From NCBI GenBank assembly GCA_964511625.1, contig CAZEJG010000020.1, positions 1-64,000 on the forward strand: a stretch of DNA of 64,000 bases, read 5' to 3'. This document shows, in pieces, positions 34,875 to 43,246 of this stretch. The stretch is from Pseudohoeflea sp964511625. GTDB lineage: Bacteria; Pseudomonadota; Alphaproteobacteria; Rhizobiales; Rhizobiaceae. The position numbers and the translations under genes were made by a program. Numbering within the stretch: the first letter of the stretch is position 1; each line of letters begins with the position of its first letter. The notes under the pieces are model-generated. The model searched no databases, had not been told where the DNA came from, and saw only the letters and a list, made by a program, of their open reading frames with translations.

Positions 34875-36074
34875 TCACCCCAGATCCGCCAGCGCCTCCG
34901 GCATCCAGTGGCGCTCTTTCCGGCTGGCGGCGAAGAAGCGGCGGCCGTGTTTTTCGAGCGCCTTGTGGTCGATCTCGAAGCCCAGGCCCGGCGTCTGCGG
35001 CATGTCGAACCAGCCGCGATTGTGCAGGAACGGCGCGCTCATCACCGCGTCGCGGCCCTCCGGCACCCAGCCCGGCGGCGCATAGGGGTATTCGAACAGC
35101 ATCTCGCCGGCGAAGCCGCTGGCGGCGAAGATGTGGGCGTTGACGATGAAGCCGAAGCCGTTGGTCCAGCAATGCGGCGTGAATTTCAGCCCGGCCTCGC
35201 GGCAGAATTCGGCGACTTCCATGCCCTGCTGCACGCCGCCGGCCCACATCGCGTCGGGCTGGAGGATGTTGTAGCACCCCATCGTCCCCATGCGGATGAG
35301 TTCGCTCGCACCCATCGCATGCAGTTCGCCGCCGGCGATCGGCACCCGTGAATAGGTCGTCAGCTGCGCGATCTCCTCGTGCCACTCGCCGAAGAGAGGT
35401 TCTTCCACCCAGGCGAGCCCCACATCGGCGGCCGCGTCAACGAAACGCTTGGCGCGGTCGAGCGACCAGATGGGCGCGTCGCCGTTCTGGGTCAGCCGAA
35501 AAGCCTGGTTGCAGTCGACGGAAATCTTCATCCGGCCCGCCATGTGTTTGGCGACATCGGAAATATGTTCGATATCGACGGCCTCGTCGAAATCGTGGAC
35601 CCGGACCTTCATGGTCTCGAAGCCGTCGTCAAAGCGCGCCTCGGCCTCCTCGCGTCGCGCGCCGGTGTCCTTGATCTCGCCGGCCGAGGCATAGAGCTTG
35701 ATGCGGTCATGGGTGCCTCCCAGCAGCTTGTAGAGCGGCAGGCCTGCGCGCTTGGCCTTGATGTCCCAGAAGGCCGGCTCCAGCCACCAGTTGAAGTTGC
35801 CGCCGATCGCCATGATGCGGATCCGCTCGGCCATCAGGTCGATATCTTCAGGGTCCTGACCAAGAAAGAGATTAGCCATGGTGTCGCCAATGCCGGCGCG
35901 GTCGCGGCCGCCGCCCGGGAACGCGCTCCAGCCCTCGATGCCGTCGTCGGTGATGAAGCGCGCCAGCGTGAAGGAGGCCGTCTTCCGGATCGTGCCGGGA
36001 ATCCACGAGGGCGCGAAAGGCGCCGGCAAGGGCGCATTGACCACATAGAGTTCGAGCCGATCGAGAACCTGCAT
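34875..36074 (-). CDS. mandelate racemase/muconate lactonizing enzyme family protein (enolase superfamily)
   Basis: The 399-residue enzyme has the N-terminal capping domain and a TIM barrel. Visible catalytic elements: TMKVRVHDFDEA (Lys in a KxR pattern), metal ligands in KISVDCNQAF (Asp), WVEEPLFGEW (Glu) and PIAGGELHAMG (Glu), and a downstream HCWTNGFG histidine. Family members abstract a proton alpha to a carboxylate, usually to dehydrate sugar acids; the substrate is unknown. ATG 36074 is preceded by AAGGTGAG; the frame stays open upstream to 36236 without conserved character. Confidence 0.9.
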   Translation of the reverse strand: MQVLDRLELYVVNAPLPAPFAPSWIPGTIRKTASFTLARFITDDGIEGWSAFPGGGRDRAGIGDTMANLFLGQDPEDIDLMAERIRIMAIGGNFNWWLEPAFWDIKAKRAGLPLYKLLGGTHDRIKLYASAGEIKDTGARREEAEARFDDGFETMKVRVHDFDEAVDIEHISDVAKHMAGRMKISVDCNQAFRLTQNGDAPIWSLDRAKRFVDAAADVGLAWVEEPLFGEWHEEIAQLTTYSRVPIAGGELHAMGASELIRMGTMGCYNILQPDAMWAGGVQQGMEVAEFCREAGLKFTPHCWTNGFGFIVNAHIFAASGFAGEMLFEYPYAPPGWVPEGRDAVMSAPFLHNRGWFDMPQTPGLGFEIDHKALEKHGRRFFAASRKERHWMPEALADLG

Positions 36075-36374
36075 TGCACTCACCTTTCCGCATCCCGAGG
36101 CTTTCGCCGAGATGGCGTGCCCTGTCCGATGCGGAAAGGCTAGGAAGGAAGTGGACGCTTCACCATGTCCATTTTGACATTTTGGGCAGACCAGTTTGCG
36201 GTTAAATGCGTGATCGGATGGGATGGGACCAAACATGTTTCGCGGCAGAATAAGATAATTCCAACTTCAACGGAGAATTGCCTCACAGCCTCAGCACTTG
36301 CAAAGACTGCAACTTTCACTTGTATTTCCCTCAGTTTCCGACACAATAATGACGTCATTTTCGGAACTCGACTT

Positions 36375-37160
36375 ATGCCCGTTAATGGAACTTGTAGATG
36401 GTGCCGCAAAGATATGCCGGAGGAGGCGACGATTTGCACCGAGTGCAATCGTCACGACAGCCGGCTTTTTGAGCACGGAAAAGCTTTCCTGACGGTTGCG
36501 AGCATCGCAGGCGCGCTGTTTTCGGCAGCAATTTTTGCAGCCGACCCGGCGAGCCGAATTTTTAGTGCTTTATTTTATCCCCCGAACGTCGAGATATTAT
36601 CTTTTAGGACAGAGCGGTCATCGCTTATTCGAAACGATGCAGGTAGATATATTTTTGTCACACGCTATGCCGTTTCTGTCCCGCTTGATGAAATTGAGAA
36701 CGACGCAAGAATTCCAAAGCGTCAAATAGCCCGTACATTTGACTTGATTGAAAAAGAGATCCCGCCGGGCCGTACGATACAGATTGATACGCTCAGCCTG
36801 AGTGGTAAACGAGCCGTCCATCTCGATGGAAACGGCGCAATAGAACCGGTTATTAATATCCCAGCGTCTGAATTTCCATACGTAATCCAGTTTAGAGACG
36901 ACAACTTGAAGAATGAAGGCAGAATTTTATATTACGCCGACAATGACCCTGAGCTTATCAGCCGCATAGATGATTCCGGCAAGCTTCAATCCTTGACTAA
37001 GGCAAATTGCGTTTTGTTTTATACAGCCGAGTTTTCTCGAGATGAACTTAGCAAAACTTTTCCGTGTCGCGCAGTCGCGGGATTTGTCGGAGATTTTGTC
37101 ACCGCAGTCGGAGGTTACCAGCAATGGAAAGCGCAGAGAAATACAATCAAAATCGAATAA
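36375..37160 (+). CDS. zinc-ribbon membrane protein of unknown function
   Basis: The 261-residue protein begins with a short zinc ribbon (C-x-x-C in GTCRWCRKDM, C-x-x-C in TICTECNRH), then one transmembrane segment (AFLTVASIAGALFSAAIFAAD, about residues 37-57), and a 200-residue domain probably on the periplasmic side, where I recognise no family. Its base composition is clearly more AT-rich than the flanks, suggesting horizontal origin. ATG 36375 is chosen because the ribbon starts at once; the frame is open upstream to 36165. It overlaps the next gene by 37 bases. Confidence 0.65.
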   Translation: MPVNGTCRWCRKDMPEEATICTECNRHDSRLFEHGKAFLTVASIAGALFSAAIFAADPASRIFSALFYPPNVEILSFRTERSSLIRNDAGRYIFVTRYAVSVPLDEIENDARIPKRQIARTFDLIEKEIPPGRTIQIDTLSLSGKRAVHLDGNGAIEPVINIPASEFPYVIQFRDDNLKNEGRILYYADNDPELISRIDDSGKLQSLTKANCVLFYTAEFSRDELSKTFPCRAVAGFVGDFVTAVGGYQQWKAQRNTIKIE

Positions 37161-37489
37161 TGTTAGCACTTTGCATCCTGTGTGCGATGCTATTATTTGC
37201 ACCACCGGCATACGCGCAACAGTCCTTTCCTGGACTGGAAGATTTCAGAATCACATCTATGAGTGAGGAGTTCACGGTCGACACAGAAGTCGTCATCGAA
37301 AGTCTACAGAACCCGGCGCCCCTCCGCGAGGCAGTTGAAAGTCAAACAAATTTCAAGTTGCCGGGAGGCGTAGACGGAGTTTTCTTCGGAAAAGAAATAG
37401 ATAAGCTAAATATCTGCAAAATAATCTGCACTGGAGAAAACGGAACTCCACCTTGCTTCACCACCTGTGGAGCACAAATTACTCAATAG
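37124..37489 (+). CDS. small secreted cysteine-containing protein, unknown function
   Basis: The 121-residue product has a signal peptide (core MLALCILCAMLLFAPPAYA, cut before QQ) and a short mature part with four cysteines near the C-terminus (NICKIICTG, PPCFTTCG), probably two disulfides. The start lies inside the end of the zinc-ribbon gene, so the two genes are coupled. Both are AT-rich. I recognise no family; a secreted partner of the upstream membrane protein is a reasonable guess. Confidence 0.55.
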   Translation: MESAEKYNQNRIMLALCILCAMLLFAPPAYAQQSFPGLEDFRITSMSEEFTVDTEVVIESLQNPAPLREAVESQTNFKLPGGVDGVFFGKEIDKLNICKIICTGENGTPPCFTTCGAQITQ

Positions 37490-37558
37490 TCTTGGCCCCA
37501 GCTGTCCAATTAAGCCCTCATGGCATTTTGCAAGTGCGCTCTTATATCCTTGCAGAAT

Positions 37559-37594
37559 CAAAAAGGCAGCGCGGAGGATGTCTCACGCGCTGCC
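37559..37594 (-). terminator. Rho-independent terminator for the small membrane-peptide gene
   Basis: GGCAGCGCG (37565-37573) and CGCGCTGCC (37586-37594) form a perfect 9-bp stem; on the minus strand it is followed by five T. It lies 29 bases past the stop of the 33-residue ORF at 37623, which supports that ORF being expressed. Confidence 0.75.
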
Positions 37595-37622
37595 TGTTCG
37601 TTTGATCTCGTGGGTCTGACGG

Positions 37623-37724
37623 TCAGAAGCCGCCGATCAGATATGCGAGTACGAGGATGCCGCTGAAACCGATGACCGCACGTGCGGTGATGCCCCAGCA
37701 GCTCTTGGTCGCGCTATCGTCCAT
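37623..37724 (-). CDS. 33-residue single-span membrane peptide, unknown function
   Basis: The minus strand encodes a short peptide starting MDDSATKSCWGITARAVIGF and ending in GILVLAYLIGGF. One hydrophobic helix fills the C-terminal two thirds. It has an upstream purine-rich CGGAGCATAA and is followed by a strong terminator, so it looks like a real small gene of its own. Comparable tiny one-helix proteins occur in rhizobia; I cannot name a function. Confidence 0.55.
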   Translation of the reverse strand: MDDSATKSCWGITARAVIGFSGILVLAYLIGGF

Positions 37725-38042
37725 TTATGCTCCGTATTTACCCCTGTGCATCCGCGTGGGAGGTGTTCGAAATTTCGGTGTCGTGTCGCGGACACGGCTG
37801 CGGGTATTAATGGTCCGGTAATCTTTTCGCAAGCGCAAAAACGGCTGAATTGGGGCGCGTTTTTCGCATAGCTGCGATGCCGATCGCGGACCGCGTGGTT
37901 TTCCAATGACTTCCCCCCGAATCCTCATGAAGGGAGGCCTTTCGTTGTCCACATTTGGGACACAGGCATTAAACACTGGTTAATCCTGCGCGAGGCTGAC
38001 GCCCCCGCTGGTAACCATTCCGCACCCATGCCAGAAAGGGGC

Positions 38043-38744
38043 ATGGGCACATCCGACATTCTCGCCGTCCTCTTCTTTCTTCTTCTCTGGTTCGGTTTCT
38101 CGCAATCGACCCGGACCTGGCACGCGCTCGGCCGCAAGAGCCTGTCACAGCGCATGAACGCCCATCGCAGGGCCTGGTTCCGCGTTGCCGCCCGCCGCGA
38201 CCTCAGGATGATCGACACGGCGATCCTCGGCGGCCTGCAGAACGGCACCGCCTTCTTCGCCTCCACCACCATCTTTGCCATCGGCGGCTGCTTCGCGCTT
38301 CTCGGCGCCACCGAGGAAGTGCTCACCGTCTTCCGGACGCTGCCGCTTGAGATCGAGCCCTCGCCGGTCGCCTTCGAGATCAAGGTGATCGGGCTGACCG
38401 GCATCTTCGCCTATGCCTTCTTCAAGTTCGGCTGGGCCTACCGGCTGTTCAACTATTCCTCGATCCTGTTCGGCGCGATTCCGCCGGCTGCCGTAGAGGC
38501 CGAACATCCCGGCACGCTCGACGCCCACGCTGACCGGGCGGCAGACATGAACATCCTCGCAGGCCAGAGCTTCAATGCGGGGCTGCGGACCATCTTCATG
38601 GCGATCGGCTATCTCGGCTGGTTCGCCGGCCCTATGGTGCTGATGGCCACAACGCTCCTGGTGGTCGCGGTCCTCGTCCGCCGCCAGTTCCTCTCGCCCG
38701 CCCATGACGCGGCCATCGATTTCGGACCGGAAATCAAACCGTGA
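38043..38744 (+). CDS. DUF599 membrane protein
   Basis: The 233-residue protein has four predicted transmembrane segments and matches DUF599: RAWFRVAARRDLRMIDTAILGGLQNGTAFFASTTIFAIGG and FKFGWAYRLFNYSSILFGAIP. Function is unknown. AAAGGGGC precedes ATG 38043; ATG 38028 is an alternative. The stop overlaps the next gene's GTG start (GTGA), so they are coupled. Confidence 0.85.
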   Translation: MGTSDILAVLFFLLLWFGFSQSTRTWHALGRKSLSQRMNAHRRAWFRVAARRDLRMIDTAILGGLQNGTAFFASTTIFAIGGCFALLGATEEVLTVFRTLPLEIEPSPVAFEIKVIGLTGIFAYAFFKFGWAYRLFNYSSILFGAIPPAAVEAEHPGTLDAHADRAADMNILAGQSFNAGLRTIFMAIGYLGWFAGPMVLMATTLLVVAVLVRRQFLSPAHDAAIDFGPEIKP

Positions 38745-39019
38745 CCCAGACACTTTCGATCGAGACCGTCCGCGCGGCCATCCGCGAGCTGGACCGCAAC
38801 CGTGACGCCACGAGCATCGATCCCGGCGAGATCGCCCGCCACATCGTCGGCTCCGATCCGGCAAGCTGGGGCCGGGTGATGAAGCCGCTCAGGACGATTC
38901 TGGTGAGAATGGCCGAGGCCGGCGAAATCGAGCTGCTGCGCAAGGGCAAACCGATCGCCCTGGCCGACGTCCGCGGCGTCTATCGCCTGCGCGTTCTGGA
39001 TCTCGCAGCAAACGGTTGA
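38741..39019 (+). CDS. DUF3253 small protein
   Basis: The 92-residue protein, with a GTG start, fits DUF3253, a winged-helix-like small family: TVRAAIRELDRNRDATSIDPGEIARHI, then SWGRVMKPLRTILVRMAEAGEIELLRKGKPI and YRLRV. The fold suggests nucleic-acid or protein binding; no function is established to my knowledge. Start overlaps the DUF599 stop by four bases. Confidence 0.82.
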   Translation: MTQTLSIETVRAAIRELDRNRDATSIDPGEIARHIVGSDPASWGRVMKPLRTILVRMAEAGEIELLRKGKPIALADVRGVYRLRVLDLAANG

Positions 39020-39120
39020 GGGCCCGCCCTCCTTAGTTGCGCCATCATGCAGCCTTCCCATGCGACCGCGAATCAGCCGGTATGTCGATCGGCTGAAATT
39101 CATTCGAATCGGGGACTGGA

Positions 39121-40140
39121 ATGACGACCGAGCCAGCGGCGGGCGACGGGACCGCGATCCGCAAGACCGGACGCGTCGAGGCGGTCGACCTTGCCCGTGC
39201 GATCGCCCTCCTGGCGATGGCGCATTACCATCTGATCTGGGATCTCGAAACCTTCGGCTATCTCGATCCGGGCACCGCCGGCAGCGGCTGGCCCAAACTC
39301 TATGCGCGCTCGATCGCCTCCACCTTTCTGTTCCTCGTCGGCTTCAGCCTGGTGCTCGCCCACTGGCCGGTTCTGCGGACCGAGAAATTCCTGCGCCGGC
39401 TGGCGACCGTCGTCGGCGCGGCCGCCCTGGTCTCGATCGGCACCTATTTCGCCTTCCCGGATGCCTTCATCTTCTACGGCATCCTCCATTCTATCGCGGT
39501 GTCGAGCGTGGTGGGACTTCTGTTCCTCAGGCTGCCGCCGCTGGTGACGCTGCTGGCGGGCATCGTGGCCGTCGCACTGCCGGTCTACTACTTCTCGCCT
39601 CTTTTCGATTCGCCCTGGCTGATCTGGACCGGTCTGTCGGAGCGCTATCCGCGGGCGCTCGATTTCGTGCCCTTCTTCCCCTGGTTCGGCCCCGTCCTCT
39701 TCGGCATCGCCGCCGCCCGCTTCGCCCGCGCTTCCGGCACCATCGAATGGATGGCCCGGTGGCGCCCGGGCGAAATGCCGCAGTGGAAAACCGTCCTTCG
39801 GCCGCTCGATTTCATCGGCCGCCACAGTCTTGCCTTCTACCTCGTCCACCAACCGGTGCTGATCGCATTGGTCTGGTGTTTGAGCCAGATCATGCCGCCG
39901 GACCGGACGGAGGCGTATCTGTCCAGTTGCCGGCAAGGTTGCCTTGCTAATCAGGAGGCGACGATGTGCGACCTCTTCTGCAGCTGTACCGCAGACCGGC
40001 TGGCCCAGACCGGCAAGCTCGACGCGGTCCAGACCGGCAGGATCGATCCGGCAGGCGATCCTGAGATCATGGAGATGGCACGTCAATGCACCGCCGATGC
40101 GCTGACCGGGAACGAGAACAATGGTGGACTTGCGAATTGA
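39121..40140 (+). CDS. DUF1624 acyltransferase-like membrane protein (heparan-alpha-glucosaminide N-acetyltransferase type)
   Basis: The 339-residue protein has about eight transmembrane segments. It starts with the typical RVEAVDLARAIALLAMAHYHLIWDLE, where the His is likely catalytic, and ends its membrane part at HSLAFYLVHQPVLIALVW. Related proteins acetylate sugars across membranes. A soluble tail of about 80 residues has clustered cysteines (SSCRQGC, MCDLFCSC) of unknown use. It overlaps the next gene by 20 bases. Confidence 0.85.
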   Translation: MTTEPAAGDGTAIRKTGRVEAVDLARAIALLAMAHYHLIWDLETFGYLDPGTAGSGWPKLYARSIASTFLFLVGFSLVLAHWPVLRTEKFLRRLATVVGAAALVSIGTYFAFPDAFIFYGILHSIAVSSVVGLLFLRLPPLVTLLAGIVAVALPVYYFSPLFDSPWLIWTGLSERYPRALDFVPFFPWFGPVLFGIAAARFARASGTIEWMARWRPGEMPQWKTVLRPLDFIGRHSLAFYLVHQPVLIALVWCLSQIMPPDRTEAYLSSCRQGCLANQEATMCDLFCSCTADRLAQTGKLDAVQTGRIDPAGDPEIMEMARQCTADALTGNENNGGLAN

Positions 40141-40666
40141 CGACGGACGACGCCCCTCGGGACAGAGCGCCGAGCGGCCGTCCTACAGGGTGGGAACGTC
40201 CATGAACCTCTACAGGAAGCGGCCCAGCATTTTCCCGTGGCCGCCGGCCATCCTCGCCCTGGCAATCACGGCCGGAATGGTTCTCGACCACAACGCGCCC
40301 TTCCCGCTCGAATTTCCGATGGCGTCGGTTCTCGGCTTCGCGCTGCTGGCAGCCGGTCTGTCCATCGACGTCTGGGCGATGCTGGCGCTTCGCAAGGCGC
40401 GCACGACGATCTGGCCCAACCGGTCGACGAGCCACCTCGTGGTCAGCGGACCCTTCGGCTATTCGCGAAACCCGATCTACGTTTCCAACGTGATGCTGCT
40501 TCTCGGGCTTGGCCTGGTCCTCGGCAACATGTGGTTCGTGCCGCTGGCGATCGCGGACGCCGTGCTCACGCACTTCCTCGCCGTGCGTCGCGAGGAGAAC
40601 CACCTCATCGCCAATTTCGGCTACAAGTACGAAGCCTATTGCCGCGCCGTACGGCGCTGGATCTGA
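40121..40666 (+). CDS. isoprenylcysteine carboxyl methyltransferase family (ICMT/PEMT-like) membrane protein
   Basis: The 181-residue protein has four hydrophobic segments and the SAM-binding region of the ICMT/phospholipid methyltransferase group: TSHLVVSGPFGYSRNPIYVSNVMLLLGLGL, then the C-terminal VRREENHLIANFGYKYEAYCRAVRRWI (RxxEExxL pattern). In bacteria these enzymes methylate diverse small or lipid substrates. A second ATG at 40202 (MNLYRKRPS) would remove a polar leader and may be the true start. It converges with the MerR gene four bases away. Confidence 0.85.
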   Translation: MVDLRIDDGRRPSGQSAERPSYRVGTSMNLYRKRPSIFPWPPAILALAITAGMVLDHNAPFPLEFPMASVLGFALLAAGLSIDVWAMLALRKARTTIWPNRSTSHLVVSGPFGYSRNPIYVSNVMLLLGLGLVLGNMWFVPLAIADAVLTHFLAVRREENHLIANFGYKYEAYCRAVRRWI

Positions 40667-40669
40667 CGC

Positions 40670-41056
40670 TCAGGTCCTGACGCCGATTTCGGCGAGCCGC
40701 GCCAGGCAGGAATCCTCGATATTGTCGAGTTCGACGAGCGTATCGTCGATGTCCTTGCGCTTCTGGCGCAATTCCTCGCGCTTTTCCTCGACCTTCCGCA
40801 TGAGAAGTCGGAGCTGTCCGGCCTCGCCGGGCGGATCCTTGTAGACCTGGATGATCTCGCGAATCTCGGCGACGGAAAGACCGACGCGGCGGCCACGCAA
40901 AATCTCCTGGATCAGATGCCTGTCGGCGGTACGATAAAGACGCGTCCGTCCGCGGCGCTCCGGCTGGATCAGCCCCTCGTCCTCGTAGAAGCGGAGGGTG
41001 CGCGTGGAGATGCCGAATTCACGCGTCAGCTCGGTAATGGTATAGTAGCGGTTCAC
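40670..41056 (-). CDS. MerR-family transcriptional regulator
   Basis: The 128-residue protein has the MerR winged helix at its N-terminus (YYTITELTREFGISTRTLRFYEDEGLIQPERRGRTRLY), followed by a long coiled coil (REIIQVYKD..RLLMRKVEEKREELRQKRKDIDDTLVELDNIE). One Cys is left near the end (DSCLARLA), so a thiol or metal sensor site is not evident; acyl-CoA-responsive members look similar. GTG 41056 is the likely start, since upstream frame covers the operator. Confidence 0.88.
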   Translation of the reverse strand: MNRYYTITELTREFGISTRTLRFYEDEGLIQPERRGRTRLYRTADRHLIQEILRGRRVGLSVAEIREIIQVYKDPPGEAGQLRLLMRKVEEKREELRQKRKDIDDTLVELDNIEDSCLARLAEIGVRT

Positions 41057-41091
41057 TGCATGCCGGTCCGGTTGGCCCCTCGGGGGCGGGA

Positions 41092-41113
41092 TTGACTTTG
41101 ACGTATAAGTCAA
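41092..41113. promoter_or_regulatory. probable MerR operator
   Basis: TTGAC-GTATAA-GTCAA (41098-41113) is a 5-bp inverted repeat with a 6-base spacer, preceded by another TTGAC at 41092-41096. It lies 35-57 bases upstream of the merR-like GTG start, fitting autoregulation. Confidence 0.55.
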
Positions 41114-41187
41114 TTCGCCCGGCCTGACCAGTCAGGGACGGGGACTGCCGCCGCACCCTCCCCCGGTTTCCGATTGAATTGCGACCT

Positions 41188-42672
41188 TCAGACCAGCCAG
41201 ATGCTGGCGAGCCCCAGGAAGGCGAAGAAGCCGATCACGTCCGTGACCATGGTCACGAACACGGCCGAGGCGATCGCCGGGTCGGCACCGAACTTGTCGA
41301 GGAGCAGCGGCAGCAGGATGCCGGCGAGTGCCGCGGCCATCATGTTGACGACCATCGCGGCAGCGATCACCCCGCCGAGACCGGGATTGCCGAACCAGAT
41401 CGCCGCCACGGTTCCTATCAGCACCGAGAACAGCACTCCGTTGATCAGCCCGACCGTCGCCTCGCGGCGAATGATGCGACCGGCATTGTAGATGTCGAGG
41501 TCGCGGGTCGCGAGCGCCCGCACCGTCACCGTCATCGTCTGGGTACCCGCATTGCCGCCCATCGAGGCGACAATCGGCATCAGGACGGCGAGCGCCACCA
41601 TCTCGGCGATCGTCGCATCGAACAGGCTGATGACCGTGGAGGACAACAGCGCCGTGCAGAGATTGACGATCAGCCAGACCACGCGCGACCGCACGGTGGA
41701 AATCACGCTGTCCGACAGTTCCTCGTCACCCACGCCGGCCAGACGCTTGATGTCCTCGTCGGCTTCCTCGTGGATGACGTCGACGACGTCGTCGATGGTC
41801 AGGACGCCCACGAGGCGGTTGTTCTCGTCGACCACGGCGGCGGAGAGTAGGTCGTACTGCTCGAAGATCTGCGCCGCCTCTTCCTGGTCCATCTCGGCCG
41901 TGATCGGGCTGCGCGGCTCGTCCATGATCTCCTCGATCTTGACCTGCCGCTTGGCGCGCAGGATGCGATCGAGATTGACGGAGCCGACCAGCTTGAAGGT
42001 CGGGTCGATGACGAATATCTGGCTGAAGGAACCGGGCAGGTCCTCGTCGTCACGCATGTAGTCGATGGTCTGGCCGACAGTCCAGAACGGCGGCACCGCG
42101 ACGAATTCCGTCTGCATGCGCCGACCGGCGGTGTCCTCGGGATAATCGAGCGCCCGGCGCAGCCGCACCCGTTCGGTGAACGGCAGGCGCGCGAGAATTT
42201 CCTGCTGGTCCTCCTCGTCGAGGTCCTCGAGAATGTAAACCGCGTCGTCGGAATCGAGTTCGCCCAGCGCAACGGCGATCTGTTCGTTGGGAAGCCCGTC
42301 GACGATCTCGAGACGGATGGCCTCGTCGACCTCGGTCAGAGCGGCGAAATCGAACTCGTCGCCCAGAAGACGGACCAGCGCCTGGCGCTGCGGCGTATTG
42401 ATGGATTCCAGAACGTCGCCAAGCTCGGATTCGTGCAGCTTGACCACATGCTCGCGCAGCCAAAGCGTGTCGCGGTCGGCGATCGCCGCGCCCAGCGAGG
42501 CGAGGAAATCATGGCGCACCGACCCGTCCTCGCCATAGATGTCGCTACGGCTGGCAGCCTCCGCGGCCGCTGCCTCGGTCTCCGCGTCGCGTTCGCGTGT
42601 GTCTTCTTCGGACATTCCGGCGCTTTCGTTTTCAGAGGCTTGCGAGCCGGCATCGAGCCGGGGCGAATTCAT
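41188..42672 (-). CDS. mgtE: magnesium transporter MgtE
   Basis: The 494-residue protein follows the MgtE plan: an N-domain of helical repeats (LGELDSDDAVYILEDLDEEDQQEILARLP), a CBS pair (about residues 180-300, including GVLTIDDVVDVIHEEADEDIKRLAGV), the plug helix and five transmembrane helices with the pore signature PIVASMGGNAGTQTMTVTVRALA. It passes Mg2+ and closes when the CBS domains bind Mg2+. ATG 42672 has no clear ribosome site; ATG 42615 (MSEEDTRE) is an alternative. Confidence 0.93.
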   Translation of the reverse strand: MNSPRLDAGSQASENESAGMSEEDTRERDAETEAAAAEAASRSDIYGEDGSVRHDFLASLGAAIADRDTLWLREHVVKLHESELGDVLESINTPQRQALVRLLGDEFDFAALTEVDEAIRLEIVDGLPNEQIAVALGELDSDDAVYILEDLDEEDQQEILARLPFTERVRLRRALDYPEDTAGRRMQTEFVAVPPFWTVGQTIDYMRDDEDLPGSFSQIFVIDPTFKLVGSVNLDRILRAKRQVKIEEIMDEPRSPITAEMDQEEAAQIFEQYDLLSAAVVDENNRLVGVLTIDDVVDVIHEEADEDIKRLAGVGDEELSDSVISTVRSRVVWLIVNLCTALLSSTVISLFDATIAEMVALAVLMPIVASMGGNAGTQTMTVTVRALATRDLDIYNAGRIIRREATVGLINGVLFSVLIGTVAAIWFGNPGLGGVIAAAMVVNMMAAALAGILLPLLLDKFGADPAIASAVFVTMVTDVIGFFAFLGLASIWLV

Positions 42673-42829
42673 GCGCAATTGGTCACAAAGGATGGGCGAA
42701 TGCAATTGAATGACAAGGTTTTCCGGGAAAAACCTTGTGTTCGCGCAGCCTGCTCGACGAACGCCGGAACTTGATCGGTCGCCCGGCATTCGGATAGTGC
42801 TGTTACGAACCTCGCAATCCGGAGCCACC

Positions 42830-43246
42830 ATGTCCCAGGACGATTCCCGCGCCCTCGTAGAGCGCTACTTCACCGCCTTCAACGACCATTCCATCGAGGG
42901 CATGCTCGCCTGCCTCGACGAGGATGTCGCCCATGACGTCAACCAGGGCGAACGCCGCATCGGCATTGGTCAGTTCAAGGAGTTCTGCATCCACATGGCC
43001 CGCTGCTATCGCGAGGAGCTGACGGACATGGTGATCATGCCGTCGGCCGACGGAAACCGCGTGGCCGCCGAATACACCGTCCACGGCACCTATATCGCCA
43101 CGGACGAAGGCCTGCCGCCCGCCAACGGCCAGACCTACAGCCTGCCCGCAGGCACCTTCTTCGAGATCGACGACGGCAAGATCAGCCGAGTAACGACCTA
43201 CTACAATCTCAAGGACTGGATCTCCCAGGTCGAAAAGGCGCAATGA
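42830..43246 (+). CDS. SnoaL-like/ketosteroid isomerase-type protein
   Basis: The 138-residue protein fits the NTF2-like SnoaL fold: SRALVERYFTAFNDHSIEGMLACLDEDVAHDVNQGERRIG, later VAAEYTVHGTY and KISRVTTYYNLKDW. Members act as isomerases, hydrolases or binding proteins. ATG 42830 has GGAG nearby. The stop overlaps the next start (ATGA), making a two-gene unit with the GNAT gene. Confidence 0.87.
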   Translation: MSQDDSRALVERYFTAFNDHSIEGMLACLDEDVAHDVNQGERRIGIGQFKEFCIHMARCYREELTDMVIMPSADGNRVAAEYTVHGTYIATDEGLPPANGQTYSLPAGTFFEIDDGKISRVTTYYNLKDWISQVEKAQ

